A DNA stretch of 64,000 nucleotides, taken from contig NC_058192.1 of NCBI RefSeq assembly GCF_907165205.1, positions 33,694,001 through 33,758,000 on the forward strand, read 5' to 3'. The notes below the pieces were generated by a model, which worked only from the letters and a program-made list of their open reading frames with translations, was not told the DNA's origin and searched no databases. The translations under genes were made by a program, and so were the position numbers. This DNA comes from Coccinella septempunctata. Lineage: Eukaryota > Arthropoda > Insecta > Coleoptera > Coccinellidae. Positions 23,001 through 37,559 of the stretch are shown piece after piece. How positions within the stretch are numbered: position 1 is the stretch's first letter; each line of letters begins with the position of its first letter.

Positions 23001-24573
23001 AATATCATTTCAATTCCTAAGGAACTATTGGATCAATTCGAACCAAATCTTGAAACTGCACAAAGTTTTCGGATTGAGATGCACATGTTGAATTTCAGTT
23101 CGATAGTTCAGATAGGAATTGAGATTTCAGTGGTTAATTCGGCAAAGTGTGATATCAATTCCTCGAAAACTGTTGGATCAATTCGAACCAAATCTTGAAA
23201 CTGCACATAGTTTTCGAATTGAAATGCACATGTTGAATTTCAGTTCGATAGTTCAGATAGGAATTGAGATTTCAGTAGTCGATTCGGCAAAATATCATTT
23301 CAATTCCTAAGGAACTATTGGATCGATTCGAACCAAATCTTGAAACTGCACATAGTTTTCGAATTGAGATGCACATGTTGAATTTCGGTTCGATAGTTCA
23401 GATAGGAATTGAGATTTCAGTGGTCAATTCGGCAAAGTGTGATATCAATTCCTCGAAAACTGTTGGATCAATTCGAACCAAATCTTGAAACTGCACATAG
23501 TTTTCGAATTGAGATGCAAATGTTGAATTTCAGTTCGATAGTGCAGATAGGAATTGAGATTTCAGTGGTCTATTCGGCAAAGTGTGATATCAATTCCTCA
23601 AAAACTGTTGAACCAATTCGACCCAAATCTTGAAATCGCACATAGTTTTCGAATTGAGATGCACATGTTGAATTTCAGATCGATAGTTCTGATAGGAATG
23701 AAGATTTCAGTAGTCGATTCGGCAAAATATCATTTCAATTCCTAAAGAACTATTGGATCGATTCGAACCAAATCTTGAAACTGCACATGGTTTTCGAATT
23801 GAGATGCACATGTTGAATTTCAGTTCGATAGTTCAGATGGGAATTGTGATTTCAGTGGTCAGTTCGGCAAAGTGTCATATCAATTCCTCAAAAACTGTTG
23901 GATCAATTCGAACCAAATCTTGAAACTGCACATAGTTTTCGGATTGAGATGCACATGTTGAATTTCAGTTCCATAGTTCAGATAGGAATTGAGATTTCAG
24001 TGGTCAATTCGGCAAAGTGTGATATCAATTCCTCGAAAACTGTTGGATCAATTCGAACCAAATCTTGAAACTGCACATAGTTTTCGAATTGAGATGCACA
24101 TGTTGAATTTCAGTTCGATAGTGCAGATAGGAATTGAGATTTCAGTGGTCTATTCGGCAAAGTGTGATATCAATTCCTCAAAAACTGTTGAACCAATTCG
24201 ACCCAAATCTTGAAACTGCACATAGTTTTCGAATTGAGATGCACATGTTGAATTTCAGATCGATAGTTCTAATAGGAATGGAGATTTCAGAAGTCGATTC
24301 GACAAAATATCATTTCAATTCCTAAGGAACTATTGGATCAATTCGAACCAAATCTTGAAACTGCACATAGTTTTCGGATTGAGATGCACATGTTGTATTT
24401 CAGTTCGATAGTTCAGATAGGAATTGAGATTTCAGTGGTCTATTCGGCAAAGTGTGATATCAATTCCTCGAAAACTGTTGGATCAATTCGAACCAAATTT
24501 TGAAACTGCAGATAGTTTTCGAAATGAGATGCACATGTTGAATTTCAGATCGATAGTTCTAATAGGAATGGAG
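20028..24573 (-). repeat. Inverted satellite block 2
   Basis: About 31 monomers in reverse orientation, parallel to block 3742-10344. The offset is 16,286 up to about 21,600 and 14,256 from about 21,800, because this copy carries one instead of two of the 2,320-bp units plus one extra dimer. No gene is visible. Confidence 0.95.
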
Positions 24574-24612
24574 ATTAGAACTATCGATCTGAAATTCAAC
24601 ATGTGCATCTCA
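24525..24612. repeat. Perfect palindrome at inversion junction J2, copy 2
   Basis: Two 39-bp arms (24525-24563 and 24574-24612) are exact reverse complements, separated by the 10-bp spacer aggaatggag. The left arm begins tgagatgcacatgttg; the right arm ends catgtgcatctca. Beyond the perfect arms the complementarity continues with scattered mismatches for kilobases, because inverted satellite meets forward satellite here. Copy 1 of this junction has the same left arm but a longer, non-complementary centre. Confidence 0.95.
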
Positions 24613-27600
24613 ATCCGAAAACTATGTGCAGTTTCAAGATTTGGTTCGAATTGATCCAACAGTTTTTGAGGAATTGATATGACACTTTGCCGAATTGACC
24701 ACTGAAATCACAATTCCCATCTGAACTATCGAACTGAAATTCAACATGTGCATCTCAATTCGAAAACCATGTGCAGTTTCAAGATTTGGTTCGAATCGAT
24801 CCAATAGTTCTTTAGGAATTGAAATGATATTTTGCCGAATCGACTACTGAAATCTTCATTCCTATCAGAACTATCGATCTGAAATTCAACATGTGCATCT
24901 CAATTCGAAAACTATGTGCGATTTCAAGATTTGGGTCGAATTGGTTCAACAGTTTTTGAGGAATTGATATCACACTTTGCCGAATAGACCACTGAAATCT
25001 CAATTCCTATCTGCACTATCGAACTGAAATTCAACATTTGCATCTCAATTCGAAAACTATGTGCAGTTTCAAGATTTGGTTCGAATTGATCCAACAGTTT
25101 TCGAGGAATTGATATCACACTTTGCCGAATTGACCACTGAAATCTCAATTCCTATCTGAACTATCGAACCGAAATTCAACATGTGCATCTCAATTCGAAA
25201 ACTATGTGCAGTTTCAAGATTTGGTTCGAATCGATCCAATAGTTCCTTAGGAATTGAAATGATATTTTGCCGAATCGACTACTGAAATCTCAATTCCTAT
25301 CTGAACTATCGAACTGAAATTCAACATGTGCATCTCAATTCGAAAACTATGTGCAGTTTCAAGATTTGGTTCGAATTGATCCAACAGTTTTCGAGGAATT
25401 GATATCACACTTTGCCGAATTGACCACTGAAATCTCAATTCCTATCTGAACTATCGAACTGAAATTCAACATGTGCATCTCAATCCGAAAACTTTGTGCA
25501 GTTTCAAGATTTGGTTCGAATTGATCCAATAGTTCCTTAGGAATTGAAATGATATTTTGTCGAATCGACTTCTGAAATCTCCATTCCTATTAGAACTATC
25601 GATCTGAAATTCAACATGTGCATCTCATTTCGAAAACTATCTGCAGTTTCAAAATTTGGTTCGAATTGATCTAACAGTTTTCGAGGAATTGATATCACAC
25701 TTTGCCGAATAGACCACTGAAATCTCAATTCCTATCTGAACTATCGAACTGAAATTCAACATGTGCATCTCAATCCGAAAACTATGTGCAGTTTCAAGAT
25801 TTGGTTCGAATTGATCCAATAGTTCCTTAGGAATTGAAATGATATTCTGTCGAATCGACTTCTGAAATCTCCATTCCTATTAGAACTATCGATCTGAAAT
25901 TCAACATGTGCATCTCATTTCGAAAACTATGTGCAGTTTCAAGATTTGGTTCGAATTGAACCAACAGTTTTGGAGGAATTGATATCACACTTTGCCGAAT
26001 AGACCACTGAAATCTCAATTCCTATCTGCACTATCGAACTGAAATTCAGCATGTGCATCTCAATTCGAAAACTATGTGCAGTTTCAAGATTTGGTTCGAA
26101 TCGATCCAACAGTTTTCGAGGAATTGATATCACACTTTGCCGAATTGACCACTGAAATCTCAATTCCTATCTGAACTATCGAACTGAAATTCAACATGTG
26201 CATCTCAATCCGAGAACTATGTGCAGTTTCAAGATTTGGTTCGAATTGATCCAACAGTTTTCGAGGAATTGATATGACACTTTGCCGAATTGACCACTGA
26301 AATCACAATTCCCATCTGAACTATCGAACTGAAATTCAACATGTGCATCTCAATTCGAAAACCATGTGCAGTTACAAGATTTGGTTCGAATCGATCCAAT
26401 AGTTCCTTAGGAATTGAAATGATATTTTGCCGAATCGACTACTGAAATCTTCATTCCTATCTGAACTATCGATCTGAAATTCAACATGTGCATCTCAATT
26501 CGAAAACTATGTGCAGTTTCAAGATTTGGTTCGAATCGATCCAATAGTTCCTTAGGAATTGAAATGATATTTTGTCGAATCGACTTCTGAAATCTCCATT
26601 CCTATTAGAACTATCGATCTGAAATTCAACATGTGCATCTCATTTCGAAAACTATGTGCAGTTTCAAGATTTGGTTCGAATCGATCCAACAGTTTTCGAG
26701 GAATTGATATCACACTTTGCCGAATTGACCACTGAAATCTCAATTCCTATCTGCACTATCGAACTGAAATTCAACATGTGCATCTCAATTCGAAAACTAT
26801 GTGCAGTTTCAAGATTTGGTTCGAATCGATCCAATAGTTCCTTAAGAATTGAAATGATATTTTGCCGAATCGACTACTGAAATCTTCATTCCTATCAGAA
26901 CTATCGATCTGAAATTCAACATGTGCATCTCAATTCGAAAACTATGTGCAGTTTCAAAATTTGGGTCGAATTGGTTCAACAGTTTTTGAGGAATTGATAT
27001 CACACTTTGCCGAATAGACCACTGAAATCTCAATTCCTATCTGCACTATCGAACTGAAATTCAACATGTGCATCTCAATTCGAAAACTATGTGCAGTTTC
27101 AAGATTTGGTTCGAATTGATCCAACAGTTTTCGAGGAATTGATATCACACTTTGCCGAATTGACCACTGAAATCTCAATTCCTATCTGAACTATCGAACT
27201 GAAATTCAACATGTGCATCTCAATCCGAAAACTATGTGCAGTTTCAAGATTTGGTTCGAATTGATCCAACAGTTTTCGAGGAATTGATATGACACTTTGC
27301 CGAATTGACCACTGAAATCACAATACCCATCTGAACTATCGAACTGAAATTCAACATGTGCATCTCAATTCGAAAACCATGTGCAGTTTCAAGATTTGGT
27401 TCGAATCGATCCAATAGTTCCTTAGGAATTGAAATGATATTTTGCCGAATCGACTACTGAAATCTTCATTCCTATCAGAACTATCGATCTGAAATTCAAC
27501 ATGTGCATCTCAATTCGAAAACTATGTGCGATTTCAAGATTTGGGTCGAATTGGTTCAACAGTTTTTGAGGAATTGATATCACACTTTGCCGAATAGACC

Positions 27601-28723
27601 ACTGAAATCTCAATTCCTATCTGCACTATCGAACTGAAATTCAACATTTGCATCTCAATTCGAAAACTATGTGCAGTTTCAAGATTTGGTTCGAATTGAT
27701 CCAACAGTTTTCGAGGAATTGATATCACACTTTGCCGAATTGACCACTGAAATCTCAATTCCTATCTGAACTATCGAACCGAAATTCAACATGTGCATCT
27801 CAATTCGAAAACTATGTGCAGTTTCAAGATTTGGTTCGAATCGATCCTATAGTTCCTTAGGAATTGAAATGATATTTTGCCGAATCGACTACTGAAATCT
27901 CAATTCCTATCTGAACTATCGAACTGAAATTCAACATGTGCATCTCAATTCGAAAACTATGTGCAGTTTCAAGATTTGGTTCGAATCGATCCAACAGTTT
28001 TCGAGGAATTGATATCACACTTTGCCGAATTGACAACTGAAATCTCAATTCCTATCTGAACTATCGAACATAAATTCAACATGTGCATCTCAATTCGAAA
28101 ACTATGTGCAGTTTCAAGATTTGGTTCGAATCGATCCAATAGTTCAGGAATTGAAATGATATTTTGCCGAATCGGCTACTGAAATCTTCATTCCTATCAG
28201 AACTATCGATCTGAAATTCAACATGTGCATCTCAATTCGAAAACTATGTGCAGTTTCAAGATTTGGGTCGAATTGGTTCAACAGTTTTTGAGGAATTGAT
28301 ATCACACTTTGCCGAATAGACCACTGAAATCTCAATTCCTATCTGCACTATCGAACTGAAATTCAACATGTGCATCTCAATTCGAAAACTATGTGCAGTT
28401 TCAAGATTTGGTTCGAATTGATCCAACAGTTTTCGAGGAATTGATATCACACTTTGCCGAATTGACCACTGAAATCTCAATTCCTATCTGAACTATCGAA
28501 CTGAAATTCAACATGTGCATCTCAATCCGAAAACTATGTGCAGTTTCAAGATTTGGTTCGAATTGATCCAACAGTTTTTGAGGAATTGATATGACACTTT
28601 GCCGAATTGACCACTGAAATCACAATTCCCATCTGAACTATCGAATTGAAATTCAACATGTGCATCTCAATTCGAAAACCATGTGCAGTTTCAAGATTTG
28701 GTTCGAATCGATCCTATAGTTCC
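24574..28723 (+). repeat. Forward satellite block 4, first part
   Basis: About 29 forward monomers. 24577-26790 parallels 10345-12558 at an offset of 14,232, and 26787-26790 is the empty equivalent of the TE1 insertion site. A further 376 bp (26791-27166) matches the satellite right of TE1 before the two copies separate by four monomers. A monomer with a 3-bp deletion (agttcaggaattg in place of agttccttaggaattg) first appears here at about 28141. Confidence 0.93.
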
Positions 28724-31700
28724 TTAGGAATTGAAATGATATTTTGCCGAATCGACTACTGTAATCTTCATTCCTATCAGAACTATCGATCTGAAATTCA
28801 ACATGTGCATCTCAATTCGAAAACTATGTGCGATTTCAAGATTTGGGTCGAATTGGTTCAACAGTTTTCGAGGAATTGATATCACACTTAGCCGAATTGA
28901 CCACTGAAATCTCAATTCCTATCTGAACTATCGAACCGAAATTCAACATGTGCATCTCAATTCGAAAACTATGTGCAGTTTCAAGATTTGGTTCGAATCG
29001 ATCCAATAGTTCCTTAGGAATTGAAATGATATTTTGCCGAATCGACTACTGAAATCTCAATTCCTATCTGAACTATCGAACTGAAATTCAACATGTGCAT
29101 CTCAATTCGAAAACTATGTGCAGTTTCAAGATTTGGTTCGAATTGATCCAACAGTTTTCGAGGAATTGATATCACACTTTGCCGAATTGACCACTGAAAT
29201 CTCAATTCCTATCTGAACTATCGAACTGAAATTCAACATGTGCATCTCAATTCGAAAACTTTGTGCAGTTTCAAGATTTGGTTCGAATTGATGCAATAGT
29301 TCCTTAGAAATTGAAATGATATTTTGTCGAATCGACTTCTGAAATCTCCATTCCTATTAGAACTATCGATCTGAAATTCAACATGTGCATCTCATTTCGA
29401 AAACTATCTGCAGTTTCAAAATTTGGTTCGAATTGATCCAACAGTTTTCGAGGAATTGATATCACACTTTGCCGAATTGACCACTGAAATCTCAATTCCT
29501 ATCTGAACTATCGAACTGAAATTCAACATGTGCATCTCAATCCGAAAACTATGTGCAGTTTCAAGATTTGGTTCGAATTGATCCAATAGTTCCTTAGGAA
29601 TTGAAATGATATTCTGTCGAATAGACTTCTGAAATCTCCATTCCTATTAGAACTATCGATCTGAAATTCAACATGTTCATCTCATTTCGAAAACTATGTG
29701 CAGTTTCAAGATTTGGTTCGAATTGAACCAACAGTTTTGGAGGAATTGATATCACACTTTGCCGAATAGACCACTGAAATCTCAATTCCTATCTGCACTA
29801 TCGAACTGAAATTCAACATGTGCATCTCAATTCGAAAACTATGTGCAGTTTCAAGATTTGGTTCGAATCGATCCAACAGTTTTCGAGGAATTGATATCAC
29901 ACTTTGCCGAATTGACCACTGAAATCTCAATTCCTATCTGAACTATCGAACTGAAATTCAACATGTGCATCTCAATCCGAAAACTATGTGCAGTTTCAAG
30001 ATTTGGTTCGAATTGATCCAACAGTTTTCGAGGAATTGATATGACACTTTGCCGAATTGACCACTGAAATCACAATTCCCATCTGAACTATCAAACTGAA
30101 ATTCAACATGTGCATCTCAATTCGAAAACCATGTGCAGTTACAAGATTTGGTTCGAATCGATCCAATAGTTCCTTAGGAATTGAAATGATATTTTGCCGA
30201 ATCGACTACTGAAATCTTCATTCCTATCTGAACTATCGATCTGAAATTCAACATGTGCATCTCAATTCGAAAACTATGTGCAGTTTCAAGATTTGGTTCG
30301 AATCGATCCAATAGTTCCTTAGGAATTGAAATGATATTTTGTCGAATCGACTTCTGAAATCTCCATTCCTATTAGAACTATCGATCTGAAATTCAACATG
30401 TGCATCTCATTTCGAAAACTATGTGCAGTTTCAAGATTTGGTTCGAATCGATCCAACAGTTTTCGAGGAATTGATATCACACTTTGCCGAATTGACCACT
30501 GAAATCTCAATTCCTATCTGCACTATCGAACTGAAATTCAACATGTGCATCTCAATTCGAAAACTATGTGCAGTTTCAAGATTTGGTTCGAATCGATCCA
30601 ATAGTTCCTTAAGAATTGAAATGATATTTTGCCGAATCGACTACTGAAATCTTCATTCCTATCAGAACTATCGATCTGAAATTCAACATGTGCATCTCAA
30701 TTCGAAAACTATGTGCAGTTTCAAGATTTGGGTCGAATTGGTTCAACAGTTTTTGAGGAATTGATATCACACTTTGCCGAATAGACCAGTGAAATCTCAA
30801 TTCCTATCTGCACTATCGAACTGAAATTCAACATGTGCATCTCAATTCGAAAACTATGTGCCGTTTCAAGATTTGGTTCGAATTGATCCAACAGTTTTCG
30901 AGGAATTGATATCACACTTTGCCGAATTGACCACTGAAATCTCAATTCCTATCCTAACTATCGAACTGAAATTCAACATGTGCATCTCAATCCGAAAACT
31001 ATGTGCAGTTTCAAGATTTGGTTCGAATTGATCCAACAGTTTTTGAGGAATTGATATGACACTTTGCCGAATTGACCACTGAAATCACAATTCCCATCTG
31101 AACTATCGAACTGAAATTCAACATGTGCATCTCAATTCGAAAACCATGTGCAGTTTCAAGATTTGGTTCGAATCGATCCAATAGTTCCTTAGGAATTGAA
31201 ATGATATTTTGCCGAATCGACTACTGAAATCTTCATTCCTATCAGAACTATCGATCTGAAATTCAACATGTGCATCTCAATTCGAAAACTATGTGCGATT
31301 TCAAGATTTGGGTCGAATTGGTTCAACAGGTTTTGAGGAATTGATATCACACTTTGCCGAATAGACCACTGAAATCTCAATTCCTATCTGCACTATCGAA
31401 CTGAAATTCAACATTTGCATCTCAATTCGAAAACTATGTGCAGTTTCAAGATTTGATTCGAATTGATCCAACAGTTTTCGAGGAATTGAGATCACACTTT
31501 GCCGAATCCACTACTGAAATCTTCATTCCTATCAGAACTATCGATCTGAAATTCAACATGTGCATCTCAATTCGAAAACTATGTGCGATTTCAAGATTTG
31601 GGTCGAATTGGTTCAACAGTTTTTGAGGAATTGATATCACACTTTGCCGAATAGACCACTGAAATCTCAATTCCTATCTGAACTATCGAACCGAAATTCA

Positions 31701-33070
31701 ACATGTGCATCTCAATTCGAAAACTATGTGCAGTTTCAAGATTTGGTTCGAATCGATCCTATAGTTCCTTAGGAATTGAAATGATATTTTGCCGAATCGA
31801 CTACTGAAATCTCAATTCCTATCTGAACTATCGAACTGAAATTCAACATGTGCATCTCAATTCGAAAACTATGTGCAGTTTCAAGATTTGATTCGAATTG
31901 ATCCAACAGTTTTCGAGGAATTGAGATCACACTTTGCCGAATCCACTACTGAAATCTTCATTCCTATCAGAACTATCGATCTGAAATTCAACATGTGCAT
32001 CTCAATTCGAAAACTATGTGCGATTTCAAGATTTGGTTCGAATTGATCCAACAGTTTTCGAGGAATTGATATCACACTTTGCCGAATTGACCACTGAAAT
32101 CTCAATTCCTATCTGAACTATCGAACCGAAATTCAACATGTGCATCTCAATTCGAAAACTATGTGCAGTTTCAAGATTTGGTTCGAATCGATCCTATAGT
32201 TCCTTAGGAATTGAAATGATATTTTGCCGAATCGACTACTGAAATCTCAATTCCTATCTGAACTATCGAACTGAAATTCAACATGTGCATCTCAATTCGA
32301 AAACTATGTGCAGTTTCAAGATTTGGTTCGAATCGATCCAACAGTTTTCGAGGAATTGATATCACACTTTGCCGAATTGACAACTGAAATCTCAATTCCT
32401 ATCTGAACTATCGAACATAAATTCAACATGTGCATCTCAATTCGAAAACTATGTGCAGTTTCAAGATTTGGTTCGAATCGATCCAATAGTTCAGGAATTG
32501 AAATGATATTTTGCCGAATCGGCTACTGAAATCTTCATTCCTATCAGAACTATCGATCTGAAATTCAACATGTGCATCTCAATTCGAAAACTATGTGCAG
32601 TTTCAAGATTTGGGTCGAATTGGTTCAACAGTTTTTGAGGAATTGATATCACACTTTGCCGAATAGACCACTGAAATCTCAATTCCTATCTGCACTATCG
32701 AACTGAAATTCAACATGTGCATCTCAATTCGAAAACTATGTGCAGTTTCAAGATTTGGTTCGAATTGATCCAACAGTTTTCGAGGAATTGATATCACACT
32801 TTGCCGAATTGACCACTGAAATCTCAATTCCTATCTGAACTATCGAACTGAAATTCAACATGTGCATCTCAATCCGAAAACTATGTGCAGTTTCAAGATT
32901 TGGTTCGAATTGATCCAACAGTTTTTGAGGAATTGATATGACACTTTGCCGAATTGACCACTGAAATCACAATTCCCATCTGAACTATCGAATTGAAATT
33001 CAACATGTGCATCTCAATTCGAAAACCATGTGCAGTTTCAAGATTTGGTTCGAATCGATCCAATAGTTCC
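28724..33070 (+). repeat. Long higher-order unit 1, 4,347 bp (30 monomers minus 3 bp)
   Basis: Units are phased by the private substitution ctactgtaatc (normally ctactgaaatc), found near 28756, 33103, 37592, 42233 and 47741. This unit is 30 x 145 - 3 bp; the missing 3 bp is the agttcaggaa deletion near 32490. Other shared markers are caacaggttttg, gaattgatgcaatag and caacatgttcatc. Unit phase is arbitrary. Confidence 0.88.
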
Positions 33071-36000
33071 TTAGGAATTGAAATGATATTTTGCCGAATC
33101 GACTACTGTAATCTTCATTCCTATCAGAACTATCGATCTGAAATTCAACATGTGCATCTCAATTCGAAAACTATGTGCGATTTCAAGATTTGGGTCGAAT
33201 TGGTTCAACAGTTTTCGAGGAATTGATATCACACTTAGCCGAATTGACCACTGAAATCTCAATTCCTATCTGAACTATCGAACCGAAATTCAACATGTGC
33301 ATCTCAATTCGAAAACTATGTGCAGTTTCAAGATTTGGTTCGAATCGATCCAATAGTTCCTTAGGAATTGAAATGATATTTTGCCGAATCGACTACTGAA
33401 ATCTCAATTCCTATCTGAACTATCGAACTGAAATTCAACATGTGCATCTCAATTCGAAAACTATGTGCAGTTTCAAGATTTGGTTCGAATTGATCCAACA
33501 GTTTTCGAGGAATTGATATCACACTTTGCCGAATTGACCACTGAAATCTCAATTCCTATCTGAACTATCGAACTGAAATTCAACATGTGCATCTCAATCC
33601 GAAAACTTTGTGCAGTTTCAAGATTTGGTTCGAATTGATGCAATAGTTCCTTAGAAATTGAAATGATATTTTGTCGAATCGACTTCTGAAATCTCCATTC
33701 CTATTAGAACTATCGATCTGAAATTCAACATGTGCATCTCATTTCGAAAACTATCTGCAGTTTCAAAATTTGGTTCGAATTGATCCAACAGTTTTCGAGG
33801 AATTGATATCACACTTTGCCGAATAGACCACTGAAATCTCAATTCCTATCTGAACTATCGAACTGAAATTCAACATGTGCATCTCAATCCGAAAACTATG
33901 TGCAGTTTCAAGATTTGGTTCGAATTGATCCAATAGTTCCTTAGGAATTGAAATGATATTCTGTCGAATAGACTTCTGAAATCTCCATTCCTATTAGAAC
34001 TATCGATCTGAAATTCAACATGTTCATCTCATTTCGAAAACTATGTGCAGTTTCAAGATTTGGTTCGAATTGAACCAACAGTTTTGGAGGAATTGATATC
34101 ACACTTTGCCGAATAGACCACTGAAATCTCAATTCCTATCTGCACTATCGAACTGAAATTCAACATGTGCATCTCAATTCGAAAACTATGTGCAGTTTCA
34201 AGATTTGGTTCGAATCGATCCAACAGTTTTCGAGGAATTAATATCACACTTTGCCGAATTGACCACTGAAATCTCAATTCCTATCTGAACTATCGAACTG
34301 AAATTCAACATGTGCATCTCAATCCGAAAACTATGTGCAGTTTCAAGATTTGGTTCGAATTGATCCAACAGTTTTCGAGGAATTGATATGACACTTTGCC
34401 GAATTGACCACTGAAATCACAATTCCCATCTGAACTATCAAACTGAAATTCAACATGTGCATCTCAATTCGAAAACCATGTGCAGTTACAAGATTTGGTT
34501 CGAATCGATCCAATAGTTCCTTAGGAATTAAAATGATATTTTGCCGAATCGACTACTGAAATCTTCATTCCTATCTGAACTATCGATCTGAAATTCAACA
34601 TGTGCATCTCAATTCGAAAACTATGTGCAGTTTCAAGATTTGGTTCGAATCGATCCAATAGTTCCTTAGGAATTGAAATGATATTTTGTCGAATCGACTT
34701 CTGAAATCTCCATTCCTATTAGAACTATCGATCTGAAATTCAACATGTGCATCTCATTTCGAAAACTATGTGCAGTTTCAAGATTTGGTTCGAATCGATC
34801 CAACAGTTTTCGAGGAATTGATATCACACTTTGCCGAATTGACCACTGAAATCTCAATTCCTATCTGCACTATCGAACTGAAATTCAACATGTGCATCTC
34901 AATTCGAAAACTATGTGCAGTTTCAAGATTTGGTTCGAATCGATCCAATAGTTCCTTAAGAATTGAAATGATATTTTGCCGAATCGACTACTGAAATCTT
35001 CATTCCTATCAGAACTATCGATCTGAAATTCAACATGTGCATCTCAATTCGAAAACTATGTGCAGTTTCAAGATTTGGGTCGAATTGGTTCAACAGTTTT
35101 TGAGGAATTGATATCACACTTTGCCGAATAGACCACTGAAATCTAAATTCCTATCTGCACTATCGAACTGAAATTCAACATGTGCATCTCAATTCGAAAA
35201 CTATGTGCCGTTTCAAGATTTGGTTCGAATTGATCCAACAGTTTTCGAGGAATTGATATCACACTTTGCCGAATTGACCACTGAAATCTCAATTCCTATC
35301 CTAACTATCGAACTGAAATTCAACATGTGCATCTCAATCCGAAAACTATGTGCAGTTTCAAGATTTGGTTCGAATTGATCCAACAGTTTTTGAGGAATTG
35401 ATATGACACTTTGCCGAATTGACCACTGAAATCACAATTCCCATCTGAACTATCGAACTGAAATTCAACATGTGCATCTCAATTCGAAAACCATGTGCAG
35501 TTTCAAGATTTGGTTCGAATCGATCCAATAGTTCCTTAGGAATTGAAATGATATTTTGCCGAATCGACTACTGAAATCTTCATTCCTATCAGAACTATCG
35601 ATCTGAAATTCAACATGTGCATCTCAATTCGAAAACTATGTGCGATTTCAAGATTTGGGTCGAATTGGTTCAACAGGTTTTGAGGAATTGATATCACACT
35701 TTGCCGAATAGACCACTGAAATCTCAATTCATATCTGCACTATCGAACTGAAATTCAACATTTGCATCTCAATTCGAAAACTATGTGCAGTTTCAAGATT
35801 TGGTTCGAATTGATCCAACAGTTTTCGAGGAATTGATATCACACTTTGCCGAATTGACCACTGAAATCTCAATTCCTATCTGAACTATCGAACCGAAATT
35901 CAACATGTGCATCTCAATTCGAAAACTATGTGCAGTTTCAAGATTTGGTTCGAATCGATCCAATAGTTCCTTAGGAATTGAAATGAAATTTTGCCGAATC

Positions 36001-37559
36001 GACTACTGAAATCTCAATTCCTATCTGAACTATCGAACTGAAATTCAACATGTGCATCTCAATTCGAAAACTATGTGCAGTTTCAAGATTTGGTTCGAAT
36101 CGATCCAACAGTTTTCGAGGAATTGATATCACACTTTGCCGAATTGACCACTGAAATCTCAATTCCTATCTGAACTATCGAACATAAATTCAACATCTGC
36201 ATCTCAATTCGAAAACTATGTGCAGTTTCAAGATTTGGTTCGAATCGATCCAATAGTTCAGGAATTGAAATGATATTTTGCCGAATCGACTAATGAAATC
36301 TTCATTCCTATCAGAACTATCGATCTGAAATTCAACATGTGCATCTCAATTCGAAAACTATGTGCAGTTTCAAGATTTGGGTCGAATTGTTTCAACAGTT
36401 TTTGAGGAATTGATATCACACTTTGCCGAATAGACCACTGAAATCTCAATTCCCATCTGCACTATCGAACTGAAATTCAACATGTGCATCTCAATTCGAA
36501 AACTATGTGCAGTTTCAAGATTTGGTTCGAATTGATCCAACAGTTTTCGAGGAATTGATATCACACTTTGCCGAATTGACCACTGAAATCTCAATTCCTA
36601 TCTGAACTATCGAACCGAAATTCAACATGTGCATCTCAATTCGAAAACTATGTGCAGTTTCAAGATTTGGTTCGAATCGATCCTATAGTTCCTTAGGAAT
36701 TGAAATGATATTTTGCCGAATCGACTACTGAAATCTCAATTCCTATCTGAACTATCGAACTGAAATTCAACATGTGCATCTCAATTCGAAAACTATGTGC
36801 AGTTTCAAGATTTGGTTCGAATCGATCCAACAGTTTTCGAGGAATTGATATCACACTTTGCCGAATTGACAACTGAAATCTCAATTCCTATCTGAACTAT
36901 CGAACATAAATTCAACATGTGCATCTCAATTCGAAAACTATGTGCAGTTTCAAGATTTGGTTCGAATCGATCCAATAGTTCAGGAATTGAAATGATATTT
37001 TGCCGAATCGACTACTGAAATCTTCATTCCTATCAGAACTATCGATCTGAAATTCAACATGTGCATCTCAATTCGAAAACTATGTGCAGTTTCAAGATTT
37101 GGGTCGATTTGGTTCAACAGTTTTTGAGGAATTGATATCACACTTTGCCGAATAGACCACTGAAATCTCAATTCCTATCTGCACTATCGAACTGAAATTC
37201 AACATGTGCATCTCAATTCGAAAACTATGTGCAGTTTCAAGATTTGGTTCGAATTGATCCAACAGTTTTCGAGGAATTGATATCACACTTTGCCGAATTG
37301 ACCACTGAAATCTCAATTCCTATCTGAACTATCGAACTGAAATTCAACATGTGCATCTCAATCCGAAAACTATGTGCAGTTTCAAGATTTGGTTCGAATT
37401 GATCCAACAGTTTTTGAGGAATTGATATGACACTTTGCCGAATTGACCACTGAAATCACAATTCCCATCTGAACTATCGAACTGAAATTCAACATGTGCA
37501 TCTCAATTCGAAAACCATGTGCAGTTTCAAGATTTGGTTCGAATCGATCCAATAGTTCC
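33071..37559 (+). repeat. Long higher-order unit 2, 4,489 bp (31 monomers minus 6 bp)
   Basis: Same marker order as unit 1 for most of its length (offset 4,347 up to about 35,700), then an altered segment carrying two copies of the 3-bp-deleted monomer near 36258 and 36980. This explains the length 31 x 145 - 6. Confidence 0.87.
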
